Part shown: positions 16,637-24,036 of the stretch, piece after piece
How the letters are laid out: every line of letters starts with the position of its first letter
Numbering within the stretch: position 1 is the stretch's first letter
Source of the DNA: Sphingomonas sp. UBA978
GTDB taxonomy: Bacteria > Pseudomonadota > Alphaproteobacteria > Sphingomonadales > Sphingomonadaceae
DNA: 37,113 bases
Assembly (NCBI RefSeq): GCF_002292295.1
Contig: NZ_DBBS01000004.1
Location: forward strand, 1-37,113
Direction of reading: 5' to 3'
Notes under the pieces: generated by a model
Told to the model about the DNA's origin: nothing
The model's database searches: none
Seen by the model: only the letters and a program-made list of their open reading frames with translations
Program-made: the position numbers and the translations under genes

Positions 16637-18460
16637 TCAGCCCTCGTCCCCCATGCGCAGCGCGGCGATGAAGGCTTCCTGCGGGATGCTGACCGAGCCG
16701 TATTCGCGCATCTTCGCCTTGCCCTTCTTCTGCTTGTCGAGCAGCTTGCGCTTGCGGGTGGCGTCGCCGCCGTAGCATTTGGCGGTGACGTCCTTGCGCA
16801 TCGCGCTGATCGTCTCGCGCGCGATCACCTTGCCGCCGATCGCCGCCTGGATCGGAATCTTGAACAGGTGGCGCGGGATCAGTTCCTTGAGCCGCTCGAC
16901 CATGCCGCGGCCGCGCGTCTCAGCGGTGCCGCGGTGGACGATCATGCTGAGCGCGTCGACCGGCTCCTCGTTGACGAGGATGCTCATCTTGACGAGGTCG
17001 CCTTCGCGATAGCCGATCTGTGTGTAGTCGAAGCTGGCATAGCCCTTCGACAGCGATTTCAGCCGGTCGTAGAAGTCGAACACCACCTCGTTGAGCGGCA
17101 GCTCGTAGGTCGCCTGCGCGCGCCCGCCGACATAGGTCAGGTTCTGCTGAATGCCGCGACGGTCCTGGCACAATTTCAGGATCGAGCCGAGATATTCGTC
17201 GGGGACGTAGATCGTCGCGTTGATCCACGGCTCGCTGATCGTCTTGATCTTGTTGACGTCGGGCATGTCGGCGGGATTGTGCAGGTCGATCTGCGTGATC
17301 CCGGCCGGGTCGGGATGGGTCAGCTCGATCTGGTAGACCACCGACGGCGCGGTGGTGATGAGATCGAGGTCGTATTCGCGGGTCAGCCGCTCCTGGATGA
17401 TTTCCAGATGCAACAGCCCGAGGAAGCCGCAACGGAAGCCGAAGCCCAATGCCGCCGACGTCTCCATCTCGAAGCTGAAACTCGCATCGTTGAGCCGCAG
17501 CTTGCTGATGCTCTCGCGCAGCTTCTCGAAGTCATTGGCGTCGACCGGGAACAGGCCGCAGAACACCACCGGCTGGACCTCCTTGAAGCCCGGCAGCGCC
17601 TCGGCGGCGGGCTTCTTGGTGTCGGTCAGCGTGTCGCCGACGCGCGCCTGCGCGACGTCCTTGATCTGCGCGGTGATGAAGCCGATCTCGCCGGGGCCGA
17701 GGTCAGTCAGCTGCTCGATCTTGGGCCGGAAACAGCCGACGCGGTCGACCAGATGCGTGGTGCCGGCCTGCATGAAGCTGACCTGCTGCCCCTTCTTCAG
17801 CACGCCCTCCATGACGCGGACGAGGATGACGACGCCCAGATAGGGGTCGTACCAGCTGTCGACCAGCATCGCCTTCAACGGCGCGGTCGCATCGCCCTTC
17901 GGCGCGGGAATGCGGGTGACGATCGCCTCGAGGATCTCGTCGATGCCGATCCCCGACTTGGCGCTGGCCAGCACCGCTTGCGACGCGTCGAGGCCGATGA
18001 CGTCCTCGATCTCCTTGCGCACCATCTCGGGCTCGGCGGCGGGCAGGTCGATCTTGTTGATGACCGGCACGATCTCATGGTCGTGCTCGATCGACTGATA
18101 GACGTTGGCGAGCGTCTGCGCCTCGACCCCCTGCGCCGCATCGACCACCAGCAGCGCGCCCTCGCAGGCGGCGAGGCTGCGGCTGACCTCATAGGCGAAG
18201 TCGACGTGGCCCGGCGTGTCCATCAGGTTGAGCGTATAGGTGATGCCGTCCTTGGCCGGATAGGACAGGCGCACGGTCTGCGCCTTGATCGTGATGCCGC
18301 GCTCCTTCTCGATATCCATATTGTCGAGCACCTGACTCGACATTTCGCGGTCGGTCAGGCCGCCGGTGCGCTGGATCAGCCGGTCGGCGAGCGTCGACTT
18401 GCCATGGTCGATATGGGCGATGATCGAGAAGTTACGGATCGTGGAAAGCGGGGTCGTCAT
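16637..18460 (-). CDS. lepA: Elongation factor 4 (back-translocating GTPase LepA)
   Basis: A 607-residue translational GTPase, full length for LepA/EF4, which binds ribosomes and affects translocation and 30S maturation. G-domain motifs are intact: AHIDHGKST (G1), ERGITIKAQ (switch I, G2), DTPGHVDF (G3), NKIDLP (G4) and SAKSG (G5). The LepA-specific C-terminal domain is present (CYGGDATRKRKLLDKQKKGKAKMR, then SVSIPQEAFIAAL). It lies 41 bases downstream of the NadR-like gene on the same strand, so it may be read from the pnuC transcript, though the functions are unrelated. It converges with the seven-helix membrane protein gene. Confidence 0.98.
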   Translation of the reverse strand: MTTPLSTIRNFSIIAHIDHGKSTLADRLIQRTGGLTDREMSSQVLDNMDIEKERGITIKAQTVRLSYPAKDGITYTLNLMDTPGHVDFAYEVSRSLAACEGALLVVDAAQGVEAQTLANVYQSIEHDHEIVPVINKIDLPAAEPEMVRKEIEDVIGLDASQAVLASAKSGIGIDEILEAIVTRIPAPKGDATAPLKAMLVDSWYDPYLGVVILVRVMEGVLKKGQQVSFMQAGTTHLVDRVGCFRPKIEQLTDLGPGEIGFITAQIKDVAQARVGDTLTDTKKPAAEALPGFKEVQPVVFCGLFPVDANDFEKLRESISKLRLNDASFSFEMETSAALGFGFRCGFLGLLHLEIIQERLTREYDLDLITTAPSVVYQIELTHPDPAGITQIDLHNPADMPDVNKIKTISEPWINATIYVPDEYLGSILKLCQDRRGIQQNLTYVGGRAQATYELPLNEVVFDFYDRLKSLSKGYASFDYTQIGYREGDLVKMSILVNEEPVDALSMIVHRGTAETRGRGMVERLKELIPRHLFKIPIQAAIGGKVIARETISAMRKDVTAKCYGGDATRKRKLLDKQKKGKAKMREYGSVSIPQEAFIAALRMGDEG

Positions 18461-18501
18461 GCGCGGCCCCTAGCAGGGTGTCGCGGGCTTGCCAAAGGGG
18501 G

Positions 18502-19023
18502 TCAGCGGGTCAGCTGCTCGATCGCGCGCAGCGCGTTGAGGTAGCGCACCGAACCTTCGCCGGAGACGAGCGCCCACGGCACGCCGCGTTCCTCCAGGAT
18601 CGCCCGGCTGAGGTCGAAGAACCGCCGCCGGTCCCGCGCCGACCCGAACATGCGGGTGCCGTCCTCGACCCAGGGCAGGTCGATGTCGAACAGCAGGTAC
18701 AGGTCCGCAGTGTTGGTCCAGGTCGCGAACCACGGATCGCGCCGGCCGAACATCATGTCCGCCCACACCGCGGTCATCAGCGGATCGGTGTCGAGGATCA
18801 CGGGATAATGACGCTCGGCGAGCGCACTGCGCGTCTTGGCGTCATGCCCCTTCCCGATCTCGACCAGGTCGGCCATCGTCAGGTCGGTGCCGAACGCCTC
18901 GCAATAGGTGCGGCCGAATTCGGCAACGCTGGGGACGCCACCGAAATGCTGCGCGAGCCGGGGCATCATCGTCGACTTGCCGCTGCTCTCCGGCCCGTGC
19001 AGGCAGATCGAACGCGGCGTCAT
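18502..19023 (-). CDS. NadR-like AAA ATPase, probable ribosylnicotinamide kinase
   Basis: A 173-residue P-loop kinase matching the ribosylnicotinamide kinase domain of NadR; such enzymes phosphorylate nicotinamide riboside to NMN for NAD synthesis. The P-loop GPESSGKST (10-18) has the double-serine form typical of NadR. It is followed by EFGRTYCE, DTDPLMTAVWADMMFG and DIDLPWVEDGTRMFG, which matches the nucleoside-binding lid of NadR kinases. Neither the DNA-binding nor the adenylyltransferase domain of enterobacterial NadR is present. The ATG at 19023 overlaps the pnuC stop by four bases (ATGA). This coupling to the transporter is strong support: PnuC imports the riboside and the kinase traps it. 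Confidence 0.88.
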   Translation of the reverse strand: MTPRSICLHGPESSGKSTMMPRLAQHFGGVPSVAEFGRTYCEAFGTDLTMADLVEIGKGHDAKTRSALAERHYPVILDTDPLMTAVWADMMFGRRDPWFATWTNTADLYLLFDIDLPWVEDGTRMFGSARDRRRFFDLSRAILEERGVPWALVSGEGSVRYLNALRAIEQLTR

Positions 19024-19610
19024 GCCGGCACCAGCGCCCGCGCCCGTGCCTGCGCACGCCGCCAGCCGGACAGGCCGTAGAGCGACAGCGCCAGCAGCAC
19101 GCCGTAGAGCGCGCAGGTAAACCACAAGCCCTTGGCGGCGTAGAGCGGCATGCTCGCGACATCGACCGCGATCCACAGCCACCAGCTTTCGATCCTGCGT
19201 CGCGCCTGCAACAGCTGCGCCGCGACCGAGGCGATGGCGATCACCGCATCCCACCACGGATAGGACGCATCGGTGTAGCGATGCATCAGCATGCCCCACA
19301 GCGTGCAGGTCGCGATCCCGCCGGCCAGCCACATGGCCCGTGCGGCGGGATCGAGCCGCTCGATCACCACCTCCCCCGCCTGCGCCCGGCTGCGCGTCCA
19401 GTTCGCCCAGCCATAGAGGTTGGCGGCGAAGAAGAAGGCCTGCAGCAGCATATCGCTGTAGAGCCGCGCGCCGGCGAAGACCCAGGCGTAGATCGCGACC
19501 GCGACCAGCGCGACCGGAAAGTTCCACATGTCGCGCCGCGCGACGAGCGCGACATTGACCACGACCAGCGCGGCGGCGAGGGGTTCGACGAAGGCCGGGA
19601 CCATGTTCAC
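19020..19610 (-). CDS. pnuC: Nicotinamide riboside/mononucleotide transporter PnuC
   Basis: A 196-residue inner-membrane PnuC-family transporter for NAD precursors, with about seven helices. Family signatures are visible: WNFPVALVAVAIYAWVFAGARLYSDMLLQAFFFAANLYGWANW in the first half, and YPWWDAVIAIASVAAQLL followed by ESWWLWIAVDVASMPLYAAKGLWFT in the second. The tryptophan pairs (WW, W-N) line the substrate site in known structures. The start is GTG at 19610 or ATG at 19604, and neither has a strong ribosome site. The coupled downstream kinase gene makes vitamin B3-type salvage the natural role. I saw no riboswitch-like structure in the 130 bases upstream, which also hold the opposite-facing tRNA promoter. 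Confidence 0.92.
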   Translation of the reverse strand: MNMVPAFVEPLAAALVVVNVALVARRDMWNFPVALVAVAIYAWVFAGARLYSDMLLQAFFFAANLYGWANWTRSRAQAGEVVIERLDPAARAMWLAGGIATCTLWGMLMHRYTDASYPWWDAVIAIASVAAQLLQARRRIESWWLWIAVDVASMPLYAAKGLWFTCALYGVLLALSLYGLSGWRRAQARARALVPA

Positions 19611-19663
19611 GCTTGCTGCCTAAGGCGATGCCGGCGGATTTCGCAAGACCGCACATCCGGTGC

Positions 19664-19692
19664 TTGCATCCCGTTTCGGGCGTGGCTATAGG
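19664..19692 (+). promoter_or_regulatory. Sigma-70-type promoter of the tRNA-Pro / tRNA-Arg unit
   Basis: TTGCAT (19664-19669), a 17-base spacer and TATAGG (19687-19692). It lies 51 bases before tRNA-Pro and faces it. A GC-rich stretch follows the -10 box, as expected of stringently controlled stable-RNA promoters. Confidence 0.65.
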
Positions 19693-19743
19693 CGCGCCTC
19701 CAAGCACGGTCGCCCCTTGGAAAGGGTGGCGATCGAACTCCGT

Positions 19744-19820
19744 CGGGGAGTAGCTCAGCCTGGTAGAGCACTGTCTTCGGGAGGCAGGGGCCGGAGGTTC
19801 GAATCCTCTCTTCCCGACCA
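19744..19820 (+). tRNA. tRNA-Pro (anticodon CGG)
   Basis: A 77-base cloverleaf. The acceptor stem CGGGGAG pairs with CTTCCCG (one G-T pair). The D-arm contains AGCTCAGCCTGGTAGAGC. The anticodon stem CTGTC/GGCAG holds the loop TTCGGGA with anticodon CGG, and the T-arm has GGTTCGAATCC. The 3' CCA is encoded. Confidence 0.97.
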
Positions 19821-19884
19821 TTTCAACCGCTTCGGCAGTGGATTGCCTGGTACATCAGGGGCGGTGCCCGAACCGCTCCGCCAT

Positions 19885-19961
19885 GCGCCCGTAGCTCAGC
19901 TGGATAGAGCATCAGACTACGAATCTGAGGGTCGGACGTTCGAATCGTTCCGGGCGCACCA
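19885..19961 (+). tRNA. tRNA-Arg (anticodon ACG)
   Basis: A 77-base cloverleaf with acceptor stem GCGCCCG/CGGGCGC and D-arm AGCTCAGCTGGATAGAGC. The anticodon stem TCAGA/TCTGA holds the loop CTACGAA, giving anticodon ACG (normally edited to ICG). The T-arm contains CGTTCGAATCG and the CCA is encoded. It lies 64 bases behind tRNA-Pro and is probably co-transcribed with it. Confidence 0.97.
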
Positions 19962-19992
19962 TTTTCCAGGATTATTAGCCGGAGCCGCCGCT

Positions 19993-20460
19993 TTGGTCGA
20001 CAAGAGCTGGGGCGCCGCCCCGTCGACGCCGTCGTTCCGCGTCAGGACCAACGCCAGCCCCGATGAGCGCGCCGCCGAGCGCGCCCGTGCCCGCGAGGAT
20101 CGCAGCCGCGAACGCGCCGCGGCGATGGAGCAACGGCTGGAAATCCGCGCGGTCGAGCGCGAGGCCGATATCCGTGCCCGCGAAGAGGCACGCACCGCCC
20201 GCCGGATCGAGGAAGAGCGCAAGGCGGAGGGCGATCCCCATGCCGCCGCCGCGCAGCGCCGCCGCGGCTCGGGGCGCAAGGACGTGGTGCGCAAACAGCG
20301 CGATACCCGCGGCTATACGACCATCGTCGACATCGGACGGATGCGCGAGCTCGCCAAACGCGGCGCGTCGGTGTCGGGCCTTGCCGGCGCATTCGGCATC
20401 ACCGAGGCGGAGGTCGAGGCGGCGCTCGCCGGCGCCGACGCGGAACAACCCGCCGAATAG
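19993..20460 (+). CDS. Small charged, coiled-coil protein with helix-turn-helix-like tail
   Basis: A 155-residue protein starting at TTG (19993), chosen because GGAG lies exactly eight bases upstream and because any ATG start upstream would run through the two tRNA genes. Reading: (M)VDKSWGAAPSTPSF..., then a long Arg/Glu/Ala-rich stretch (about residues 25-95) likely to form a single charged helix or coiled coil, then GRKDVVRKQRDTRGYTTIVDIGRMRELAKRG. The end, VSGLAGAFGITEAEVEAAL, looks like a helix-turn-helix. It lies 31 bases after tRNA-Arg, so it is probably on the same transcript, and a strong hairpin follows. I do not recognise a characterised family. The first in-frame ATG (20125) would remove the N-terminal third. 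Confidence 0.7.
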   Translation: MVDKSWGAAPSTPSFRVRTNASPDERAAERARAREDRSRERAAAMEQRLEIRAVEREADIRAREEARTARRIEEERKAEGDPHAAAAQRRRGSGRKDVVRKQRDTRGYTTIVDIGRMRELAKRGASVSGLAGAFGITEAEVEAALAGADAEQPAE

Positions 20461-20484
20461 CGGCACCGATATCCGGAAACGACG

Positions 20485-20515
20485 AAGGGGCCGGACGGCA
20501 ACCGTCCAGCCCCTT
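20485..20515. terminator. Strong bidirectional hairpin terminator
   Basis: A 14-base-pair stem with one mismatch: AAGGGGCCGGACGG (20485-20498), loop CAA, then CCGTCCAGCCCCTT. It lies 25 bases past the stop of the TTG-start gene and 23 bases past the stop of the opposite small gene, so it can end both transcripts. Only a short T-run follows on the forward strand. Confidence 0.75.
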
Positions 20516-20538
20516 TCGGTCGGTCGAAACGGAAACGA

Positions 20539-20676
20539 TCAGGCGGCGCGGGCGAACCGCACGGCATCGGCACGATCGTTGGCGACGGTGCGTGCCGGCT
20601 GCATCGGCGCGGCGATGCGGGCCGCGGCGGCGGTCTGGCGGCGATAGGAAATGACGGCGGCGATCAGGCTGAACAT
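20539..20676 (-). CDS. Small 45-residue protein of unknown function
   Basis: A 45-codon reading frame, MFSLIAAVISYRRQTAAAAR then IAAPMQPARTVANDRADAVR and FARAA. GGGAGC lies a few bases upstream of the ATG as a ribosome site, and the shared hairpin terminator lies downstream. The N-terminus is a short hydrophobic helix followed by Tyr-Arg-Arg, then an Arg/Ala-rich amphipathic part. It could be a small membrane-associated or regulatory protein. Below usual size cut-offs, it would be missed by many gene callers. Support comes from the ribosome site, terminator and an inverted repeat with promoter-like boxes just upstream. No family is recognised. Confidence 0.55.
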   Translation of the reverse strand: MFSLIAAVISYRRQTAAAARIAAPMQPARTVANDRADAVRFARAA

Positions 20677-20705
20677 ATCGGGCTCCCGGGGAGGATTGCT
20701 GCAAC

Positions 20706-20730
20706 GCAACATTAGCCTCGCATATGTTGC
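20706..20730 (-). promoter_or_regulatory. Inverted repeat and possible promoter of the 45-residue gene
   Basis: GCAACAT (20706-20712) and ATGTTGC (20724-20730) form a perfect 7-base inverted repeat with an 11-base spacer, 30-54 bases upstream of the small gene's ATG. Read on the reverse strand, TTGCGG followed after 17 bases by CATATG overlaps it, so the repeat could be an operator over a -10 region. Both elements are weak on their own. Confidence 0.35.
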
Positions 20731-20767
20731 CGGGAGGTTAGTGCCGCAATTGCAATATGGCTTGGCA

Positions 20768-20788
20768 CGATTGCATCCGGTGCAATCG
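20768..20788. promoter_or_regulatory. Perfect inverted repeat, possible operator
   Basis: CGATTGCA (20768-20775), spacer TCCGG, TGCAATCG (20781-20788). The dyad is perfect over 8 bases per arm. It lies between the small gene and the palindromic element and has no T-run, so a protein-binding site is more likely than a terminator. The neighbouring CGCAATTGCAAT at 20745-20756 shares the TTGCA/TGCAA words. Confidence 0.35.
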
Positions 20789-20802
20789 TAAATGCTTCGC
20801 CC

Positions 20803-20953
20803 CTGCCCTCACCCTTCGCCGCCTTTGGCGTCTTTTCCCTCTCCCGTCGGGAGTATCGGGTGAACAGCACCCTGTGCTGTTCAGATCATGCTGGGGGCAT
20901 GATCGACCCGATACTGGAGGGAGCCGCAAAGCGGCGGAAGGGTGAGGACGGGC
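20803..20953. repeat. Composite palindromic repeat with two inner hairpins
   Basis: About 150 bases whose outer parts are imperfect reverse complements (CCCTCACCCTTC at 20806 against GAAGGGTGAGGACGGG at 20937, and GAGTATCGGGT against ACCCGATACTG). Inside are two perfect hairpins: a 9-base-pair stem GAACAGCAC/GTGCTGTTC (20862-20882), then an 8-base-pair stem GATCATGC/GCATGATC (20884-20904). The outer part resembles the repeats between rpoB and rpoC. It accounts for most of the 412-base gap between the 45-residue gene and dinB; I see no coding frame there. Confidence 0.7.
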
Positions 20954-21088
20954 TCACGTACCGTTTGCTATCCCGCACAACATGGCACGCGCCCGGCGCA
21001 AGGCCGGGTCCTGCCATCCCATCGGCATCTCCCGACGCACCCTGGCCCAAGCCCTTGATCCGCGACGCAATTGGAACGAAACGGGGAC

Positions 21089-22180
<1,092 letters not shown>

Positions 22181-22211
22181 ATCCCCTCCCCTCGACGGGC
22201 CGCTGATTGTC

Positions 22212-22229
22212 GGTTACCGATCGTTAACC
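22212..22229. promoter_or_regulatory. 18-base near-palindrome upstream of the SET-domain gene
   Basis: GGTTACCGATCGTTAACC differs from its own reverse complement only at one symmetric pair. It ends 15 bases before the ATG of the SET-domain gene. The right half contains TTAACCA, close to the alphaproteobacterial CtrA half-site TTAACCAT. It may be an operator, but position and function are unproven. Confidence 0.35.
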
Positions 22230-22244
22230 AATGCGGGTGGGGGC

Positions 22245-23384
22245 ATGACGGGCGAGGCGTGGTTCATTGCGGCGATGGTGCTGGGCCTGGCGGGCTATGG
22301 CATCTATCTCGCCGGGCTGCGCCGTCATCTGGTCGAACCGAGCCGCGCGTCCTGGCTGATCTGGGCGGTGGCGACCGGGGTGGAGGCGGCGACCTATCTG
22401 GCGGTCAATCCCGGCGAGCCGCAGGGCCTCGTCTTCGCGATGTCGGCGATGGCGTGCATCGTGGTGACGCTGGCGATGTGGCGGCGATCGCGCTGGACCG
22501 CCCCCTCCCCCACCGAAACGATCTGCATGGCGGCGAGCTTCGGCGCGATCGTACTGTGGCTGCTGCTCGAGGAGACGTTCTGGGCGCATATGCTGGTCGT
22601 CGCGGCGGTGCCGCTGGGCTTCTGGCCGACCTGGGCGAGCGTGTGGGAGGATCGCGCCCGCGAACGCTCGCCGGCCTGGGGATTGTGGACGCTCGGCGAC
22701 CTCGCCACGCTGATCGTCGCGACGCGCAGCAGCGGCTCGGGGGTCGGCGAATATGCCTATGTGATGGTCGAGCTGCTCTGCCACGCCAGCGTGTGGCTGA
22801 TGGTCGGGCTGGCGACGCTCAACCCGCTGCGCTCGTTCGGGCGGCGCGAGGGCGGGCTGCGCGTGCTCGACGCCTATCTGCCCGTCAACCCCTTCGCCGT
22901 CGCGGAGACGCATCTGGGCAAGGCGGTGTTCGCGGCGCGGGGCTTCGCGGAGGGCGAGACGATCGTGCGCTTTTCCGGGCGGACCGTCCCGGCATCGCGG
23001 CTGCCGCGCGGCCTCAGCGGCGCGACCGACCGCTTCCTCCAGGTCGCGCGCGACCGCTACATGGGCCCGTCGGGACGCATAGACGACCTCATCAACCACA
23101 GCTGCTCCCCCAACGCCGGCCTCCGCTTCACCGACGGCGGCGTGTTCCTGACCGCGCTACGCGCCATCGCGCCGGGGGAGGAGATCGCGTGGGACTATTC
23201 GACGACGCTGGCGGATGCGGACTGGTCGATGGACTGCGCCTGCGGCAGCGTGGAATGCCGGCGGGTGGTCCGGGCATTCGCCTTGCTGCCGGCGGAGGTG
23301 CAGGACCGCTACCGCGCCAGCGGCATCGTCGCCCCCTATCTGCGCGAACCCGTGCGCGAATCCCCGCACGAAGCGGCGGCGTAG
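22245..23384 (+). CDS. Membrane-anchored SET-domain methyltransferase
   Basis: A 379-residue two-part protein. Residues 1-195 contain seven predicted helices. The positively charged loops (RRH near 27, RRSR near 80, RARERS near 138, RSFGRR near 198) alternate so as to put the N-terminus outside and the C-terminus in the cytoplasm. Two related segments, PSRASWLIWA (32-41) and RSPAWGLWTLGD (141-152), suggest a repeated three-helix bundle as in PQ-loop/SWEET-type proteins. Residues ~222-345 form a SET domain: LGKAVFAARGFAEGETI, D...FLQ...DRYMGPSGRIDDLINHSCSPN (284-290 NHSCSPN) and PGEEIAWDYST with Y318. A post-SET C331-x-C333-x4-C338 could bind zinc together with C287. SET proteins methylate lysines using S-adenosylmethionine. 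It lies 64 bases after dinB and 216 before rplK. The fusion is unusual; the target is unknown. Confidence 0.88.
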   Translation: MTGEAWFIAAMVLGLAGYGIYLAGLRRHLVEPSRASWLIWAVATGVEAATYLAVNPGEPQGLVFAMSAMACIVVTLAMWRRSRWTAPSPTETICMAASFGAIVLWLLLEETFWAHMLVVAAVPLGFWPTWASVWEDRARERSPAWGLWTLGDLATLIVATRSSGSGVGEYAYVMVELLCHASVWLMVGLATLNPLRSFGRREGGLRVLDAYLPVNPFAVAETHLGKAVFAARGFAEGETIVRFSGRTVPASRLPRGLSGATDRFLQVARDRYMGPSGRIDDLINHSCSPNAGLRFTDGGVFLTALRAIAPGEEIAWDYSTTLADADWSMDCACGSVECRRVVRAFALLPAEVQDRYRASGIVAPYLREPVRESPHEAAA

Positions 23385-23486
23385 GGCACGACCGCCTGTA
23401 ACGGCCTGACGTCGCTCGAGCGATCGGGCGGGATTGTTTTACCGGGGGTGTTCATGTTGTCCATGTCGCCGCTGTCGTCCGCACTC

Positions 23487-23515
23487 TTGCCCGCGGACCG
23501 GATTGCGGCTAAGGG
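23487..23515 (+). promoter_or_regulatory. Possible rplK-rplA promoter
   Basis: TTGCCC (23487-23492), a 17-base spacer, then TAAGGG (23510-23515), about 85 bases before rplK. Both boxes deviate from consensus; the call rests mainly on spacing and on the need for a promoter in this 216-base gap. A short GC-rich stem (GGGTGC/GCGCCC, near 23554-23569) lies in the leader. Confidence 0.3.
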
Positions 23516-23600
23516 CCCGCGCTTCCACGCTCATGGCTGGATGCTTGCGGGAGGGTGCCCCGGCGCCCGTCTGGACCGCTAAACTTGAAACGAGAGTGAC

Positions 23601-24032
23601 ATGGCAAAGAAAATCACAGGTTACATCAACCTGCAGGTTCCTGCAGGCGACGCGAAGCCCGCCCCGCCGATCGGCCCGGCGCTGGGTCAGCGCGGCGTGA
23701 ACATCATGGAATTCTGCAAGGCGTTCAACGCGCAGACGACCGACATGGACAAGGGCACGCCCCTGCCCACGAAGATCACCGTCTATGCCGACCGTTCGTT
23801 CTCGTTCGAGATCAAGACGCCGCCGGCCTCGTTCCTCATCAAGAAGGCCGCCGGCCTGAAGTCGGGCTCGAAGGAGCCGGGCAAGGTCGTCGCCGGCAAG
23901 ATCGCGCGCAGCAAGCTCGCCGAGATCGCCCAGACCAAGATGAAGGACCTGAACGCCAACGACATCGAGGCAGCGACCAAGATCATCGAAGGCTCCGCCC
24001 GCGCGATGGGCCTCGAAGTGACGGAGGGCTGA
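23601..24032 (+). CDS. rplK: Large ribosomal subunit protein L11 (uL11)
   Basis: A 143-residue L11 that binds 23S rRNA at the GTPase centre and takes part in factor binding and RelA activation. Signatures: the N-terminal AKKITGYINLQVPAGDAKPAPPIGPALGQRGVNIMEFCKAFN, and the C-terminal RNA-binding half with KTPPASFLIKKAAGLKSGS and ARAMGLEV. GAGAG precedes the ATG as a ribosome site. It is followed by rplA after four bases. secE and nusG, which usually precede rplK, are not upstream here; a SET-domain gene is instead. The N-terminal lysines are known methylation sites of PrmA in other bacteria. Confidence 0.98.
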   Translation: MAKKITGYINLQVPAGDAKPAPPIGPALGQRGVNIMEFCKAFNAQTTDMDKGTPLPTKITVYADRSFSFEIKTPPASFLIKKAAGLKSGSKEPGKVVAGKIARSKLAEIAQTKMKDLNANDIEAATKIIEGSARAMGLEVTEG

Positions 24033-24036
24033 GATC

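Noticed and set aside
19611..19743. NAD-type or other riboswitch in front of pnuC
   Set aside because: No conserved riboswitch core could be recognised, and the space is shared with the forward tRNA promoter.
19660..19992. Upstream extension of the charged small protein through both tRNA genes
   Set aside because: The frame is open there only by chance; the tRNAs are unmistakable and a TTG with a well-spaced ribosome site marks the real start.
21000..21088. LexA (SOS) box upstream of dinB
   Set aside because: No GTTC-N7-GTTC-type or CTG-N10-CAG site of convincing match was seen in the gap.
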